Shown piece after piece: positions 46,213-55,682 of a DNA stretch of 64,000 nucleotides. Under the pieces are notes generated by a model, which was not told the DNA's origin, searched no databases, and saw nothing but the letters and a program-made list of their open reading frames with translations. The position numbers and the translations under genes were made by a program. How positions within the stretch are numbered: position 1 is the first letter of the stretch; every line of letters starts with the position of its first letter. Origin of the DNA: Crassaminicella profunda (GTDB taxonomy: Bacteria; Bacillota; Clostridia; Peptostreptococcales; Thermotaleaceae); the NCBI RefSeq assembly GCF_019884785.1, contig NZ_CP082326.1, positions 489,355 through 553,354 on the forward strand, given 5' to 3'.

Positions 46213-46279
46213 CTTATAGCCAAAACTATTTACGGTAGTTGGTAGAAACATTTAGCCCATATTGCTAAATTTATACAAG
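46213..46279 (-). ncRNA. Purine (guanine-type) riboswitch
   Basis: On the minus strand: P1 CTTGTA/TATAAG, P2 ATTTAGC/GCTAAAT with loop AATATGG, core GTTTCTACC, P3 with loop CCGTAAA. These are the purine aptamer loops and junction. The base equivalent to C74 is C (GGCTATA), which pairs with guanine or hypoxanthine rather than adenine. The 3' side of P3 seems two bases longer than the 5' side, so a bulge or altered J3/1 is likely. A terminator follows, so ligand probably represses. Confidence 0.85.
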
Positions 46280-46591
46280 TGAACAATTTTTGTATTTAAT
46301 TATAAAATGTTTACATTTATGGATTATACACTATAATTCTACATATTTCAACAAGTGTTTTTATCTATTTTAATAGATAATGTTAATGAATTCCCGAATA
46401 ATAAGCCTTTGCTAGAAATTGGATAGATGAAATTTTCTAGAATTCATGAGAAAATTATGGAAAGAAAATTAAGAAGGATTCATTTTAGAGATGATTAATT
46501 ATTGAATAATATGGTAAAATATGTAGATCCTTTTGTAATCGTAAAAGGATATACCATAGAGGAGAAAGTTTTTTTTAAGGAGGAGAAAAGT

Positions 46592-47299
46592 ATGGAGCTT
46601 ATAAATATTTTAGTGGTGGAAGATGATGAAGCTATCAATCATCTTATTTGTACGACTTTAAAAAAAGCAGGATATAGGGTAGATACAGCCCTTGATGGAG
46701 AAGAGGCGTTACTTAAATATAAAGAAAAAAATTATCATATGATTCTACTAGATCTTATGCTTCCTAAAATAGATGGGATAGAAGTTATGAGAAGAATAAG
46801 AGGAGAAAGTATAGTCCCTATTATTATATTATCTGCAAAGGATGAGGAGATAGATAAAATCCTAGGACTTAGGATGGGAGCAGATGATTATATGACAAAG
46901 CCATTTTCTACAGCAGAGCTATTAGCAAGAGTAGATTCAACTATTCGGAGAAGTTTTTATTTTAAAGAATCGAATATAGCAAAAGAAGAAAGAATTACTT
47001 ATGGGGATATTTCTTTAGATGTAAATAATTATGAAGCCAGAAAAAAAGGAGAAAACCTTGCTCTTACAAGGAAAGAGTTTGAAATATTAAAGCTTTTTTT
47101 TAAGAATTCTAATAGAGTGTTTACAAAACAACAAATATTTAAATCTGTTTGGGAAGAAGATTATATGGGAGATGAAAATACAGTGATGGTACATATAAGA
47201 AGATTAAGATCAAAAATAGAAGAAAATCCTTCAAATCCTAAAATCATTGTGACGGTTTGGGGCATAGGCTATAAGCTTGGAGAAATAAAAAATGACTAA
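46592..47299 (+). CDS. OmpR-family response regulator
   Basis: About 235 residues. Receiver with Glu10-Asp11, phospho-Asp54 in MILLDLMLPKIDG and Lys in MTKPFSTAEL; winged helix with ALTRKEFEILKLF and DENTVMVHIRRLRSKI. ATG 46592 has AAGGAGGAGAAAAGT; an earlier in-frame start at 46502 has no RBS. It overlaps the kinase start by eight bases. Followed by an ABC exporter, so its likely targets are the genes at 48301-49954, as in bacitracin or lantibiotic resistance loci. Confidence 0.93.
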   Translation: MELINILVVEDDEAINHLICTTLKKAGYRVDTALDGEEALLKYKEKNYHMILLDLMLPKIDGIEVMRRIRGESIVPIIILSAKDEEIDKILGLRMGADDYMTKPFSTAELLARVDSTIRRSFYFKESNIAKEERITYGDISLDVNNYEARKKGENLALTRKEFEILKLFFKNSNRVFTKQQIFKSVWEEDYMGDENTVMVHIRRLRSKIEENPSNPKIIVTVWGIGYKLGEIKND

Positions 47300-48215
47300 G
47301 GGAATTATTTTGATTTTAAGTACCATCTGTATTCTTTTAAGCTTAGTACTTTTTAAGCAAAATAAACAAATCAACAAAATTAATGAAGTATTGATGCAGA
47401 TAGAAAAAGGGAATTTTAATCAAAGAATAAGACTAAATACAAATAATAAAAATATGAAAAGATTATGTGAAAATATGAATGTACTGGTGAATAAATTTCA
47501 AAAAATACTTATTGAATATAAAAAAGTAGAAGAATCAAGGAAAAAAATTATTTCAAATATTTCTCATGATCTAAGAACTCCTCTCACTTCTCTTTTAGGA
47601 TATATAGAAGCTATAAAAAATGATGCTACTTTAAGGTTAGAAGAAAAAGAAAAATATATAGAGGTTGTTTATTCAAAGGGAAAGCTTCTGCATGTACTTT
47701 TAGAAGATTTTTTTGCATTATCAAAAATTGAATCGAATGATGCTTTGTTAAGTTTTAAAAAATTAAATATTTGTGAATTAATAAGAATGAGTATACTTAC
47801 ATTTTATGAAGATTTTACGAAAGTTAGTATTATCCCAGAAATATACTTACCCGATGAAAAGCTATTTATATTAGGAGATGAAAAAAGTATTCATCGGATC
47901 ATCAATAATCTTTTATCCAATGCCTTAAAATACGGAAAAGATGGAGGGCAAATAGGAATCACAGTAAAAAAAGAAAATAAATTTGTAAGGGTCACTGTTT
48001 GGGACAATGGAAAAGGAATTCCCCAAAATGAGATTCATCATATATTTGAACGATTATATACCCTAGAGGAGTCAAGAAATACCCATCTTCAAGGGAATGG
48101 GCTAGGGCTTACTATCGTAAAGAAGCTTATAGAAAAGCATCATGGAACAATCCATGTAAGTAGTATACCTAATAAAAAAACAGGATTTTCATTTATCCTT
48201 CCTTTAGTAGAGTAA
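47292..48215 (+). CDS. Small sensor histidine kinase with one membrane segment
   Basis: 307 residues. One N-terminal membrane helix (about 4-18), no extracellular domain, a short HAMP-like linker, phospho-His92 in IISNISHDLRTPLTSLLGYIEAIK by position, and an ATPase domain with NLLSNALKYGKDG, WDNGKGIP and GNGLGLTIVKKL. Kinases of this size next to an ABC exporter usually sense the exporter or a membrane-bound antibiotic. Overlaps the response regulator upstream. Confidence 0.93.
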   Translation: MTKGIILILSTICILLSLVLFKQNKQINKINEVLMQIEKGNFNQRIRLNTNNKNMKRLCENMNVLVNKFQKILIEYKKVEESRKKIISNISHDLRTPLTSLLGYIEAIKNDATLRLEEKEKYIEVVYSKGKLLHVLLEDFFALSKIESNDALLSFKKLNICELIRMSILTFYEDFTKVSIIPEIYLPDEKLFILGDEKSIHRIINNLLSNALKYGKDGGQIGITVKKENKFVRVTVWDNGKGIPQNEIHHIFERLYTLEESRNTHLQGNGLGLTIVKKLIEKHHGTIHVSSIPNKKTGFSFILPLVE

Positions 48216-48300
48216 AATATGATTTAAGAAATTTGTAAGATTAATGTTAAAGCTATGTAAGTTTTATGGGATATCCTATAATCAGAAGGAAGGGATGTAT

Positions 48301-49221
48301 ATGGAATATGTATTAAAAACGGTAAATCTAACGAAGCAGTATAAAAATAAAAAAGCCGTAGACAACCTAAATATCCATATAAAAAAAGGAGAAATATATG
48401 GATTTTTAGGAGAAAATGGAGCAGGAAAAACAACTACTATTAGGATGATTATGGGACTTGTAAAGCCAACCGGTGGGAGTATTGAAATCTTTGGAGAAAA
48501 CATTACTTCAAAGAAAAATCAATACTTAGAAAGAATTGGATCTATCATAGAATTTCCGGGTTTTTACCCCAATTTAACAGCTGAAGAAAATTTAGAAATA
48601 CATAGAAGACTTATGGGTGTACCAGGGAAAAAATGTATAGATGAATCTTTAGAAGTATCTGGAATACTTCAGGCAAAAAATAGAAAAGTCAAGGAATTTT
48701 CTTTAGGAATGAAACAAAGACTAGGCATTGCAAGAGCGTTACTTCATCATCCAGAGCTACTTATTTTAGATGAACCTACCAATGGACTTGATCCTATTGG
48801 CATAAAGGAAATAAGAGAGCTTGTATTAGCGTTATCTAGTAAAAAGAATATAACGGTTTTAATATCTAGTCACAATTTAAGTGAGATACAGCAAATGGCT
48901 ACTACTATTGGTATTATTCATGAGGGAAGATTAGTAGAAGAGATTGATTTTGATACCCTTCAAGATAAAAATAGACATTATATAAAAATAAAGGTAAGTG
49001 ATGATAAAAAAGCAGCTATGCTTTTTGAAGAAAAACTAGGCATTTCTGATTATATGGTTATTGAAAAAAATATTTTAAGAGTTTACGAAAAACTCTCTGA
49101 TATTGAAAAAATCAATCGAATTTTGATACAAAACAATGTGAATGTGAGCGAGATTGGATTAATGAAAGATAGCTTAGAGGATTACTTCTTAAAAGTTACT
49201 GGAGGTGAGGGGTGTGTTTAA
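48301..49221 (+). CDS. ABC transporter ATP-binding protein (BcrA-like)
   Basis: About 306 residues. Walker A GENGAGKTT (about 38-46), signature FSLGMKQRLGIARALL, Walker B LLILDEPTNGLDP and switch His in LISSHNLSE. The C-terminal tail (220-306) is that of the BcrA/lantibiotic-immunity group. Start ATG 48301 (MEYVLKTVNLTKQY) has GAAGGAAGGGATGT. It pairs with the overlapping permease and is likely under the two-component system upstream. A role in export of, or protection from, a peptide antibiotic is inferred from context. Confidence 0.93.
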   Translation: MEYVLKTVNLTKQYKNKKAVDNLNIHIKKGEIYGFLGENGAGKTTTIRMIMGLVKPTGGSIEIFGENITSKKNQYLERIGSIIEFPGFYPNLTAEENLEIHRRLMGVPGKKCIDESLEVSGILQAKNRKVKEFSLGMKQRLGIARALLHHPELLILDEPTNGLDPIGIKEIRELVLALSSKKNITVLISSHNLSEIQQMATTIGIIHEGRLVEEIDFDTLQDKNRHYIKIKVSDDKKAAMLFEEKLGISDYMVIEKNILRVYEKLSDIEKINRILIQNNVNVSEIGLMKDSLEDYFLKVTGGEGCV

Positions 49222-49954
49222 TCTACTATATACAGAAGTTTTAAAGTTAAAAAGAGCGAAAATTATGTGGTTATTGCCTATTGGAGGCATTCTTCCAAGT
49301 TTGTTGAATTTGATGGTTATTATAGAAAATTCAAAGAGTTACCAAGTTCATTGGGAAGGTGCCTTTAAAAATAATTTTGTATTCATGACTTTGATTATGG
49401 GGGTTGCTTTGTTCTCATTAATTTCAGGATATGTATTTTCAAGAGAGTATACGGAAAATACAGTAAATACCTTATATACTTATCCAGTAGATAAATCTAA
49501 ATTTATTTTTGCAAAATTAGTGGTGATTCTTATTATGATTTATATTACTTTAATCATAAATTATGGATCTTTATTGGCTGGAGGCATGATGGTGATTAAA
49601 GAACCATTAGCAGGAAGCTTACTTATAAACACGATCAAAAAACAATTATTAATTGGTATCATGTTTTTTGCATTATCTCCTGTAGGTGCCCTGTTAGGGG
49701 TAATCGGTAAAAATGTCATCCCTCCTATTGTATTAGGAATTAGTGGGGTGATTACAAATATAGTAGTCATCAATTCAAAATATATAGATATTTTTCCATG
49801 GAGTATTCCAACAGCGTATATTTTTAGAGAGGATGCAGATGATCCTAAATTAGTTTGTATCAAGGCGGGAATTATTTTAACAGGAATGTTTGTTATTTTT
49901 TTGATTGCTTTAATAGGATATTTGAAAAAAACAGATGTTCATGCTGGATCATGA
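49214..49954 (+). CDS. ABC-2-type permease
   Basis: About 246 residues with six hydrophobic segments (about 18-38, 55-75, 100-128, 145-165, 172-190, 218-238) and the ABC-2 pattern ISGYVFSREYTENTVNTLYTYPVDKSKF by position. Start GTG 49214, overlapping the ATPase gene by eight bases after GGAGGTGAGGG; GTG 49205 is inside the RBS. Membrane part of the exporter with the preceding ATPase. Confidence 0.9.
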   Translation: MFNLLYTEVLKLKRAKIMWLLPIGGILPSLLNLMVIIENSKSYQVHWEGAFKNNFVFMTLIMGVALFSLISGYVFSREYTENTVNTLYTYPVDKSKFIFAKLVVILIMIYITLIINYGSLLAGGMMVIKEPLAGSLLINTIKKQLLIGIMFFALSPVGALLGVIGKNVIPPIVLGISGVITNIVVINSKYIDIFPWSIPTAYIFREDADDPKLVCIKAGIILTGMFVIFLIALIGYLKKTDVHAGS

Positions 49955-50189
49955 TGAAAAAAAGAAAAGGTTGATATAGAAAGATAGAGTACTTCGTAAG
50001 GGGGGAAATATCTTTTTTTATTTTTTAATCAAAACATGGAGCGAATCAACTATAATTTACATAAGATGAATGTGATGGTCAATATAAGGGATCGTATAAT
50101 AATAGTAAATTATTGTAATAATTGCAGGAATTTTGGTGAAATTTATAGAATATTCAATAATAGGGTGTATGATTGTGGAGGTGAATATT

Positions 50190-51755
50190 ATGCTATATAA
50201 AAGAAGAAAATATGTACTTCAAATCATTATCATTATAATTAGTTCATTCTTATTGTTTAATGTTTTTTTCTATATACAAATAAAGAGGAGTTATGAGAAT
50301 AGATTTTATGAAATAGGAGATAAGATTACTTCTCAAACTACCAAGGCCTTGACCCATTGGGTGGAGGATCAAATAAAAGTTACTAAGATGATTGCAAAAG
50401 ATCAACGAATTATTAACGCTTGTAGATTTCCTGAAAATGAGGAAATGGTTAATCAAGCCCAGGAATTTTTACAGCATATACATGATCTTTATCCATATTA
50501 TGAAAACTTGCCTTTGAGTATAAAACTAGAAAAACAAATTACAAAGAATGTAAATGGTAAAGTGGTAAAAATTAATCATGGAGAATTTTTAATAGATACA
50601 GTTAATGGAAAAACCATTGGAAAAGGTGGAATGGACTATTCCTATATAAGTGAAATCTTTAAGGGAAAGGATTATTTTGTAAGTGATATTTATCCAAGTA
50701 TCTTAAGGAAAAACCCAATTTTTGTAATTAGTGCACCCGTTAGATATGATTCAGAAATTATAGGCGTTGCAATTATTTCTCCTCAAATTGAGTATTTTAC
50801 AAAAGCGTTTGTAGACAATGTAAATTTTGAAAATACAGGTTATATGTTTTTGATTGATGATCGAGGCATTGCTATAGCCCATCCAGATAGAGAAATGATT
50901 CTTTATAATAGTAAAAAATTTAAATACATCGGGAAAGAAATTTTAGGTAAAATAGCAAAGGGAAATAATTATTTTGAAGCTAATCTTTTGAAAGAAAAAA
51001 AGTTTTATATTTGTACAGATGTAGATATTCCAGCAGAAAATATTATGAACAAGTGGTATATTATATTTACTCAAACCAAAAGAGAAGTTTTAGAAAATGC
51101 TGATAAATATCTTAATATTATTATAATAGCAGGAATCATTGCTACCATTATAGTGGTTTGGGCAATATACCTTGTATTCAATATTAATCAAAGGGAGCTA
51201 TACAAAGAAAAATTAGAAGAGATGAATAAAGCTTTAGAAAAAAAGGTCCAAGAAAGAACCAAGGAATTAAGAAAATTAGCAACAACAGACAGTTTAACCC
51301 AGTTAGACAATCATCAAACAGCATGTGAAAAATTAGAAAAAGCAATCCAGCAATCAATAAAAGAAAAATCACCTTTAATCGTAATGATGGCAGATTTAGA
51401 TAAATTTAAAAGAGTGAACGATACTTATGGCCATCAAGTGGGGGATGAGGTATTAAAATCTACAGCCCATATTATTTCTGATAATATAAGAGAAGGGGAT
51501 ACAGCAGGACGATATGGGGGGGAAGAGTTTATCGTTATTTTACCTAATACGCAGTTAGAGGAAGGCTTGAAAATAGCTAATAGAATCAAAGAGCGTATTG
51601 CAGATGAGATATTTTTTATTGAAAGCTTAAGGGTTACAGTTAGTATAGGAATTAGAAAATGGCAAGGAGAAAATTCTATAGATTTAGTAAAGTATGCTGA
51701 TGAAGCTTTGTATCAAGCAAAAGAGAATGGAAGGAATAGAATAGAGATAGGATGA
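50190..51755 (+). CDS. Cache-domain membrane diguanylate cyclase
   Basis: About 521 residues. Membrane helix at about 8-30, extracellular dCache_1 domain (about 35-320) with DYFVSDIYPSILRKNPIFVISAPV by position 165 and GYMFLIDDRGIAIAHPD, second helix (about 310-335), coiled linker, and GGDEF domain with RYGGEEFIVILPNT. REGD five residues upstream is a complete inhibitory RxxD site. It should make c-di-GMP under control of a small extracellular ligand, often an amino acid or organic acid for this family. ATG 50190 has GGAGGTGAATATT; an earlier start at 50133 has none. Confidence 0.92.
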   Translation: MLYKRRKYVLQIIIIIISSFLLFNVFFYIQIKRSYENRFYEIGDKITSQTTKALTHWVEDQIKVTKMIAKDQRIINACRFPENEEMVNQAQEFLQHIHDLYPYYENLPLSIKLEKQITKNVNGKVVKINHGEFLIDTVNGKTIGKGGMDYSYISEIFKGKDYFVSDIYPSILRKNPIFVISAPVRYDSEIIGVAIISPQIEYFTKAFVDNVNFENTGYMFLIDDRGIAIAHPDREMILYNSKKFKYIGKEILGKIAKGNNYFEANLLKEKKFYICTDVDIPAENIMNKWYIIFTQTKREVLENADKYLNIIIIAGIIATIIVVWAIYLVFNINQRELYKEKLEEMNKALEKKVQERTKELRKLATTDSLTQLDNHQTACEKLEKAIQQSIKEKSPLIVMMADLDKFKRVNDTYGHQVGDEVLKSTAHIISDNIREGDTAGRYGGEEFIVILPNTQLEEGLKIANRIKERIADEIFFIESLRVTVSIGIRKWQGENSIDLVKYADEALYQAKENGRNRIEIG

Positions 51756-51780
51756 AAAACTGAATAAGAATATTCAAATA

Positions 51781-51825
51781 AAAATGTTTAGACAATTTAG
51801 AGATATATGTCTAAACATTTTTTAT
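51781..51825. terminator. Bidirectional terminator between the diguanylate cyclase and cobN
   Basis: AAAATGTTTAGACA pairs with TGTCTAAACATTTT, with A and T runs at each side, serving both convergent genes. Confidence 0.88.
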
Positions 51826-51886
51826 TTAAATGATACTGTAGATATATGATTAGTATGAAGCATACAAGGTAGTAGTGGATTGTTTT

Positions 51887-54800
51887 CTATTGATCTTCAA
51901 TATCACCTTCAAGTTCTAAGAAGGTTTTATGAAGTTCATTGACTTGATCATCACTAGCTTGCCAATAACCTCTTTGTGCATACTCTAGCATTTGTTTGAT
52001 AATTTCAAGATAAGCATAAGGATTATTTTCTTTTAGTTGATTTTTCAAAGCTTCATCCATTACATATTGATCATGTAAGGAATGATAAATCCATTGGTCA
52101 ATTTTATTGGTAGTAGCAGCTAATCCTTGAATATTTTCGAATCTATCAGCAATAGTGGTAGTTCCGTGATATTTATGTTTTAACATTTCTTCAATCCATT
52201 TGGGATTAAGAAGCCTTGTTCTAATACCTCGTTCTATGGATTTTTCAATCTTTTCAGTTTCTATATGATCTGTTGTGGTATCAGAGATGAACATTTCACT
52301 TTTTTTGCCACGAATCGTTTCAATAGATTTTGATAAACCACCAAAGAATTCATAATAATGATCTAAATCAACAATTTGATATTCATGATTGCTTCTTACT
52401 TGTGAGATTAATTCAATCATGGATAAATTCTTCTCATAAAGATTTTCAAAGTGTATGCCACGATAATTTTTACTATAGATATATCTCATACTTTCTATAA
52501 AACTTTTACCAATTTCTGATTCTTCCCTCCAAGACTTATCTTTAATAAGGGAAGTTATTTGAGTTCCGTATTGGGATTGGCTAGGACCAAAAATTCGTGA
52601 ATGTGCTAATTCTGCGGCCATTTCTTTTTCATAGCTCTCATTCAATAGATCATTATATAATTTTTTTGTATGGATATGGAAGTAGTTATATCCATTTTCA
52701 TCTCCTAATTGGTCAATATTTTCAAATATTTCATTAAGGAGGATGATGATATTTTCAAACATATCTCTAAAAAAGCCACAAATATTAACGACAACATCTA
52801 TTCTTGGTCGGTTCAATTCTTCTATAGGGATGATTTCAAATTCAGGTTCCCAAATATTTATGGTATTTTTCATACGAACACCTAGATAATATAAAATTTG
52901 TCCTAAAGTTTCTCCTTGTGTACGGCAAGTTTCTAACCCCCATAATATGACAGAGGTTACTTTAGGATATTTACCATGTAACTCATAATAAGTATTTAAG
53001 GTGTTTTGGGCAATTTTTTGTCCCCTTAACATAGCAACAGAAGATGGGATAAATCGACTATCAAATTGATAGAGATTATAACCAGATGGCAATACGTCTG
53101 GATTCCTAATAGGATCTCCACCTATTTTAGCAGGTAGATATTCTCCATTTAAAAATTTGATGAGTCCTTTATTTTCATGATTTTGTTTAATTTTATTGCA
53201 AATAGATAATCCGTAATCAAAAGTTTTTTGTAGTTCCTTCCCATAGATGCTTAGTAAGGGATTATCTATGGGAGCATTTAAATCAATAGTATCAAGAATT
53301 GTTTTTACTTCTTCATCTAATAATTTTAAGGAATGTATTTGATTTTTATCCATTATTTCATCGTAATTTAAGTGATTCTTCTCAGCAACAATTCTTTTTA
53401 AAGATTTTATCTCTCCTCGATCATATTGAAGGATGGAGGAAAATAAGCTTTTTAATGCTGTATTTGAATAAGCTTTACCAAAGATGTGAAGTCCCTTTGG
53501 CATAAGGGAGGACTTCATTTTATACAATTCTTTTTCAATCGTATCTAAATCTTTTTCAAAATGTAAAGTATCGCCTATTTTAAAAATTGCATCTAATAGA
53601 TCTTTGGACCTATCAGGAGATAAATGAAGAGATTCATGGTATTCACCGATCAAGCTTTCTAATTTTGTATAATCTGCATAGAGATTTGCAGTAGTAAATG
53701 CAGGAGGTTGATAACCAATTAAAACAGCATGGGAGCGTCTTTTAGCAATCATTCCTTCTGATGGATTGCCACAATAATAAATATAGCCATGGGGAATATC
53801 TCCAATCAAATAATCAGAGTAACAAGTTTGACTCATGCCGCATTCCTTTCCAGGTAAAAATTCCAATGTGCCATGAGTACCAATATGAAGGATTACATCA
53901 GCATGAAAATCATTCTTTAGCCACTGATAAAAAGCCAAGTATTGGTGATGTGGCGTCATATTTTTATCATGATAGTTAGCATTTTCATCTTCTATAATTC
54001 CCTTTGAAGGTTGTAGACCAATAAAAATATTTTCATTGATAATTCCAGGTATAAAAAAATCTTTTTCAGTAGCCATAATAGACCCAGGAGCATTTCCCCA
54101 TTCTTTGATTACATCATGAACAGGGGAAAAATTATTTACAGAATCCATATAGTTTTCACTCTTATAATGGATGTAGTTTTCTTTTTCATAAAAATACTTA
54201 GGAGAATTAATAAGCCCTTTCTCTAAAAAAGTATTTTGTAAGGATTGTTCATCTAATTCCTTTAGTTTATACCCTTCTTTTTTTAATGTTTTTAAGATTT
54301 CAGAAATAGATGCAAAAGTATCTAAATAAGATGCATGAAACAAATGATCTTCTCCAGGGGGATAATTGTAGCCAATAATAGCTATTTTTTTTTCGGAATT
54401 CTTTTTAGACTGAAGAGATAGCCAGCTTTTTATGCGGTTTACTAGCTTTTCTACTCGTGCATCAATACATGCCATTTCGTAAGCTTGAGTATGTAGATTT
54501 TTAGCTACTCCCTTTGATGAAAGGGCACCAACAGGATAGGTCTCAATAGCACCATCCATTTCAGGAAGCATAATAGATAGCATAAACTCAGAGCTATGAA
54601 TACCTTGAGAAGACTTTTCCCAATCTTCTATTGTTCTTCTAGAAAGGAAAAAAGGATGAAAAAGAGGTACGTTTAATTCCTTAAATAAATCAACCATTCC
54701 TTCAGCATCTCCGCCCATTGGACCGGCACCGATTCTAAAGGGAAGAAAGCTAATGATCATATTTACCTTTTTATCATAGGTTAAAAGTTTCTTTATTTCC

Positions 54801-55585
54801 TTAGGGTCGTTTCCAGAGGTTTTTGTAAAGCCTATAGGAATGATGTTAGCTAGAGATTTTAGTTTTTCTACGATGTTATGAACAGCAAAGGAAGTATCAT
54901 TCGGATAAGTATGACCATAAAAAAGTATACCTATATTTGGTTTCGTAGGATTATATCCGTAGTTTTTTACATAAGAAGCATAGTTTTTATGAAATTTTCT
55001 ATTAAAGGGATCGCAAATCCCCACATCCATTACGTCTATAGGCTCTTCAGGAATCTGAATAGAGGGAACTTCCCCATAATATTTGAGAAGTAAACAAAGC
55101 ATACTTTCTAATTGCGAGAAAGTTGCGTTTTTAAAGTATTTTGTGATATAGGATAGATTACGCATATCTCTTATTTTTCCTGGAATAATTTTGCCTATTT
55201 TTTCAGCCATTGTGATCATTTTTCTTATTTTTTTCATATCAGGTTTTTTTGTAGATTGCATCATTTTATCATTAGCTTTAAAACTTCCAAGTTTCATAAA
55301 ATCTCGTGCAGACTCTCCAATGGGAATGACTTGTCCCTTATAAGTTTCTAAACTCTCATAAACAATCTCTACAATTTTCTTTGGACTACCCATTAAATCT
55401 ACAATGATTGCATCAGAAGTGCATATATCTTCTTTGATTCTTAAATATTCATCATTAGAAAAATTTGAAGCAGCATAATGAAGATTTAAATCAAGAGGTT
55501 GATTCATTTGTGAATTTATTTTCTCTAGTACAACTGGAATTGTTGTCAGTACAGTTGTTGAAACAGTTATAATACAAAGGTTCAT
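51887..55585 (-). CDS. cobN: CobN/BchH-type cobaltochelatase or magnesium chelatase large subunit
   Basis: 1232 residues, typical for CobN. Recognisable blocks: IGILFYGHTYPNDTSFAVHNIV by position 230, a central HADVILHIGTHGTLEFLPGKECGMSQ by position 575 (porphyrin/corrin-binding and catalytic block), IGDIPHGYIYYCGNPSEG, and TSVILWGLETCRTQGETLGQILY by position 865. It holds the macrocycle while metal is inserted, with AAA+ I and D subunits giving ATP power; both are encoded on the opposite strand 97 bases away. True aerobic cobaltochelatase is not expected in an anaerobe, so the macrocycle here is uncertain. RBS AGGAGGCTGTATCC. Confidence 0.9.
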   Translation of the reverse strand: MNLCIITVSTTVLTTIPVVLEKINSQMNQPLDLNLHYAASNFSNDEYLRIKEDICTSDAIIVDLMGSPKKIVEIVYESLETYKGQVIPIGESARDFMKLGSFKANDKMMQSTKKPDMKKIRKMITMAEKIGKIIPGKIRDMRNLSYITKYFKNATFSQLESMLCLLLKYYGEVPSIQIPEEPIDVMDVGICDPFNRKFHKNYASYVKNYGYNPTKPNIGILFYGHTYPNDTSFAVHNIVEKLKSLANIIPIGFTKTSGNDPKEIKKLLTYDKKVNMIISFLPFRIGAGPMGGDAEGMVDLFKELNVPLFHPFFLSRRTIEDWEKSSQGIHSSEFMLSIMLPEMDGAIETYPVGALSSKGVAKNLHTQAYEMACIDARVEKLVNRIKSWLSLQSKKNSEKKIAIIGYNYPPGEDHLFHASYLDTFASISEILKTLKKEGYKLKELDEQSLQNTFLEKGLINSPKYFYEKENYIHYKSENYMDSVNNFSPVHDVIKEWGNAPGSIMATEKDFFIPGIINENIFIGLQPSKGIIEDENANYHDKNMTPHHQYLAFYQWLKNDFHADVILHIGTHGTLEFLPGKECGMSQTCYSDYLIGDIPHGYIYYCGNPSEGMIAKRRSHAVLIGYQPPAFTTANLYADYTKLESLIGEYHESLHLSPDRSKDLLDAIFKIGDTLHFEKDLDTIEKELYKMKSSLMPKGLHIFGKAYSNTALKSLFSSILQYDRGEIKSLKRIVAEKNHLNYDEIMDKNQIHSLKLLDEEVKTILDTIDLNAPIDNPLLSIYGKELQKTFDYGLSICNKIKQNHENKGLIKFLNGEYLPAKIGGDPIRNPDVLPSGYNLYQFDSRFIPSSVAMLRGQKIAQNTLNTYYELHGKYPKVTSVILWGLETCRTQGETLGQILYYLGVRMKNTINIWEPEFEIIPIEELNRPRIDVVVNICGFFRDMFENIIILLNEIFENIDQLGDENGYNYFHIHTKKLYNDLLNESYEKEMAAELAHSRIFGPSQSQYGTQITSLIKDKSWREESEIGKSFIESMRYIYSKNYRGIHFENLYEKNLSMIELISQVRSNHEYQIVDLDHYYEFFGGLSKSIETIRGKKSEMFISDTTTDHIETEKIEKSIERGIRTRLLNPKWIEEMLKHKYHGTTTIADRFENIQGLAATTNKIDQWIYHSLHDQYVMDEALKNQLKENNPYAYLEIIKQMLEYAQRGYWQASDDQVNELHKTFLELEGDIEDQ

Positions 55586-55682
55586 GGATACAGCCTCCTA
55601 AATTGTATTTACTTTCAAACATTTACATTATATGCTAATATCTATGGAGGAGCAACATTTTTATAAAAAGGGGATGAAACAA

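Noticed and set aside
51887-55585. Evidence for the aerobic B12 pathway
   Set aside because: CobN alone is not proof; no other cob genes are in the window and the host looks anaerobic.
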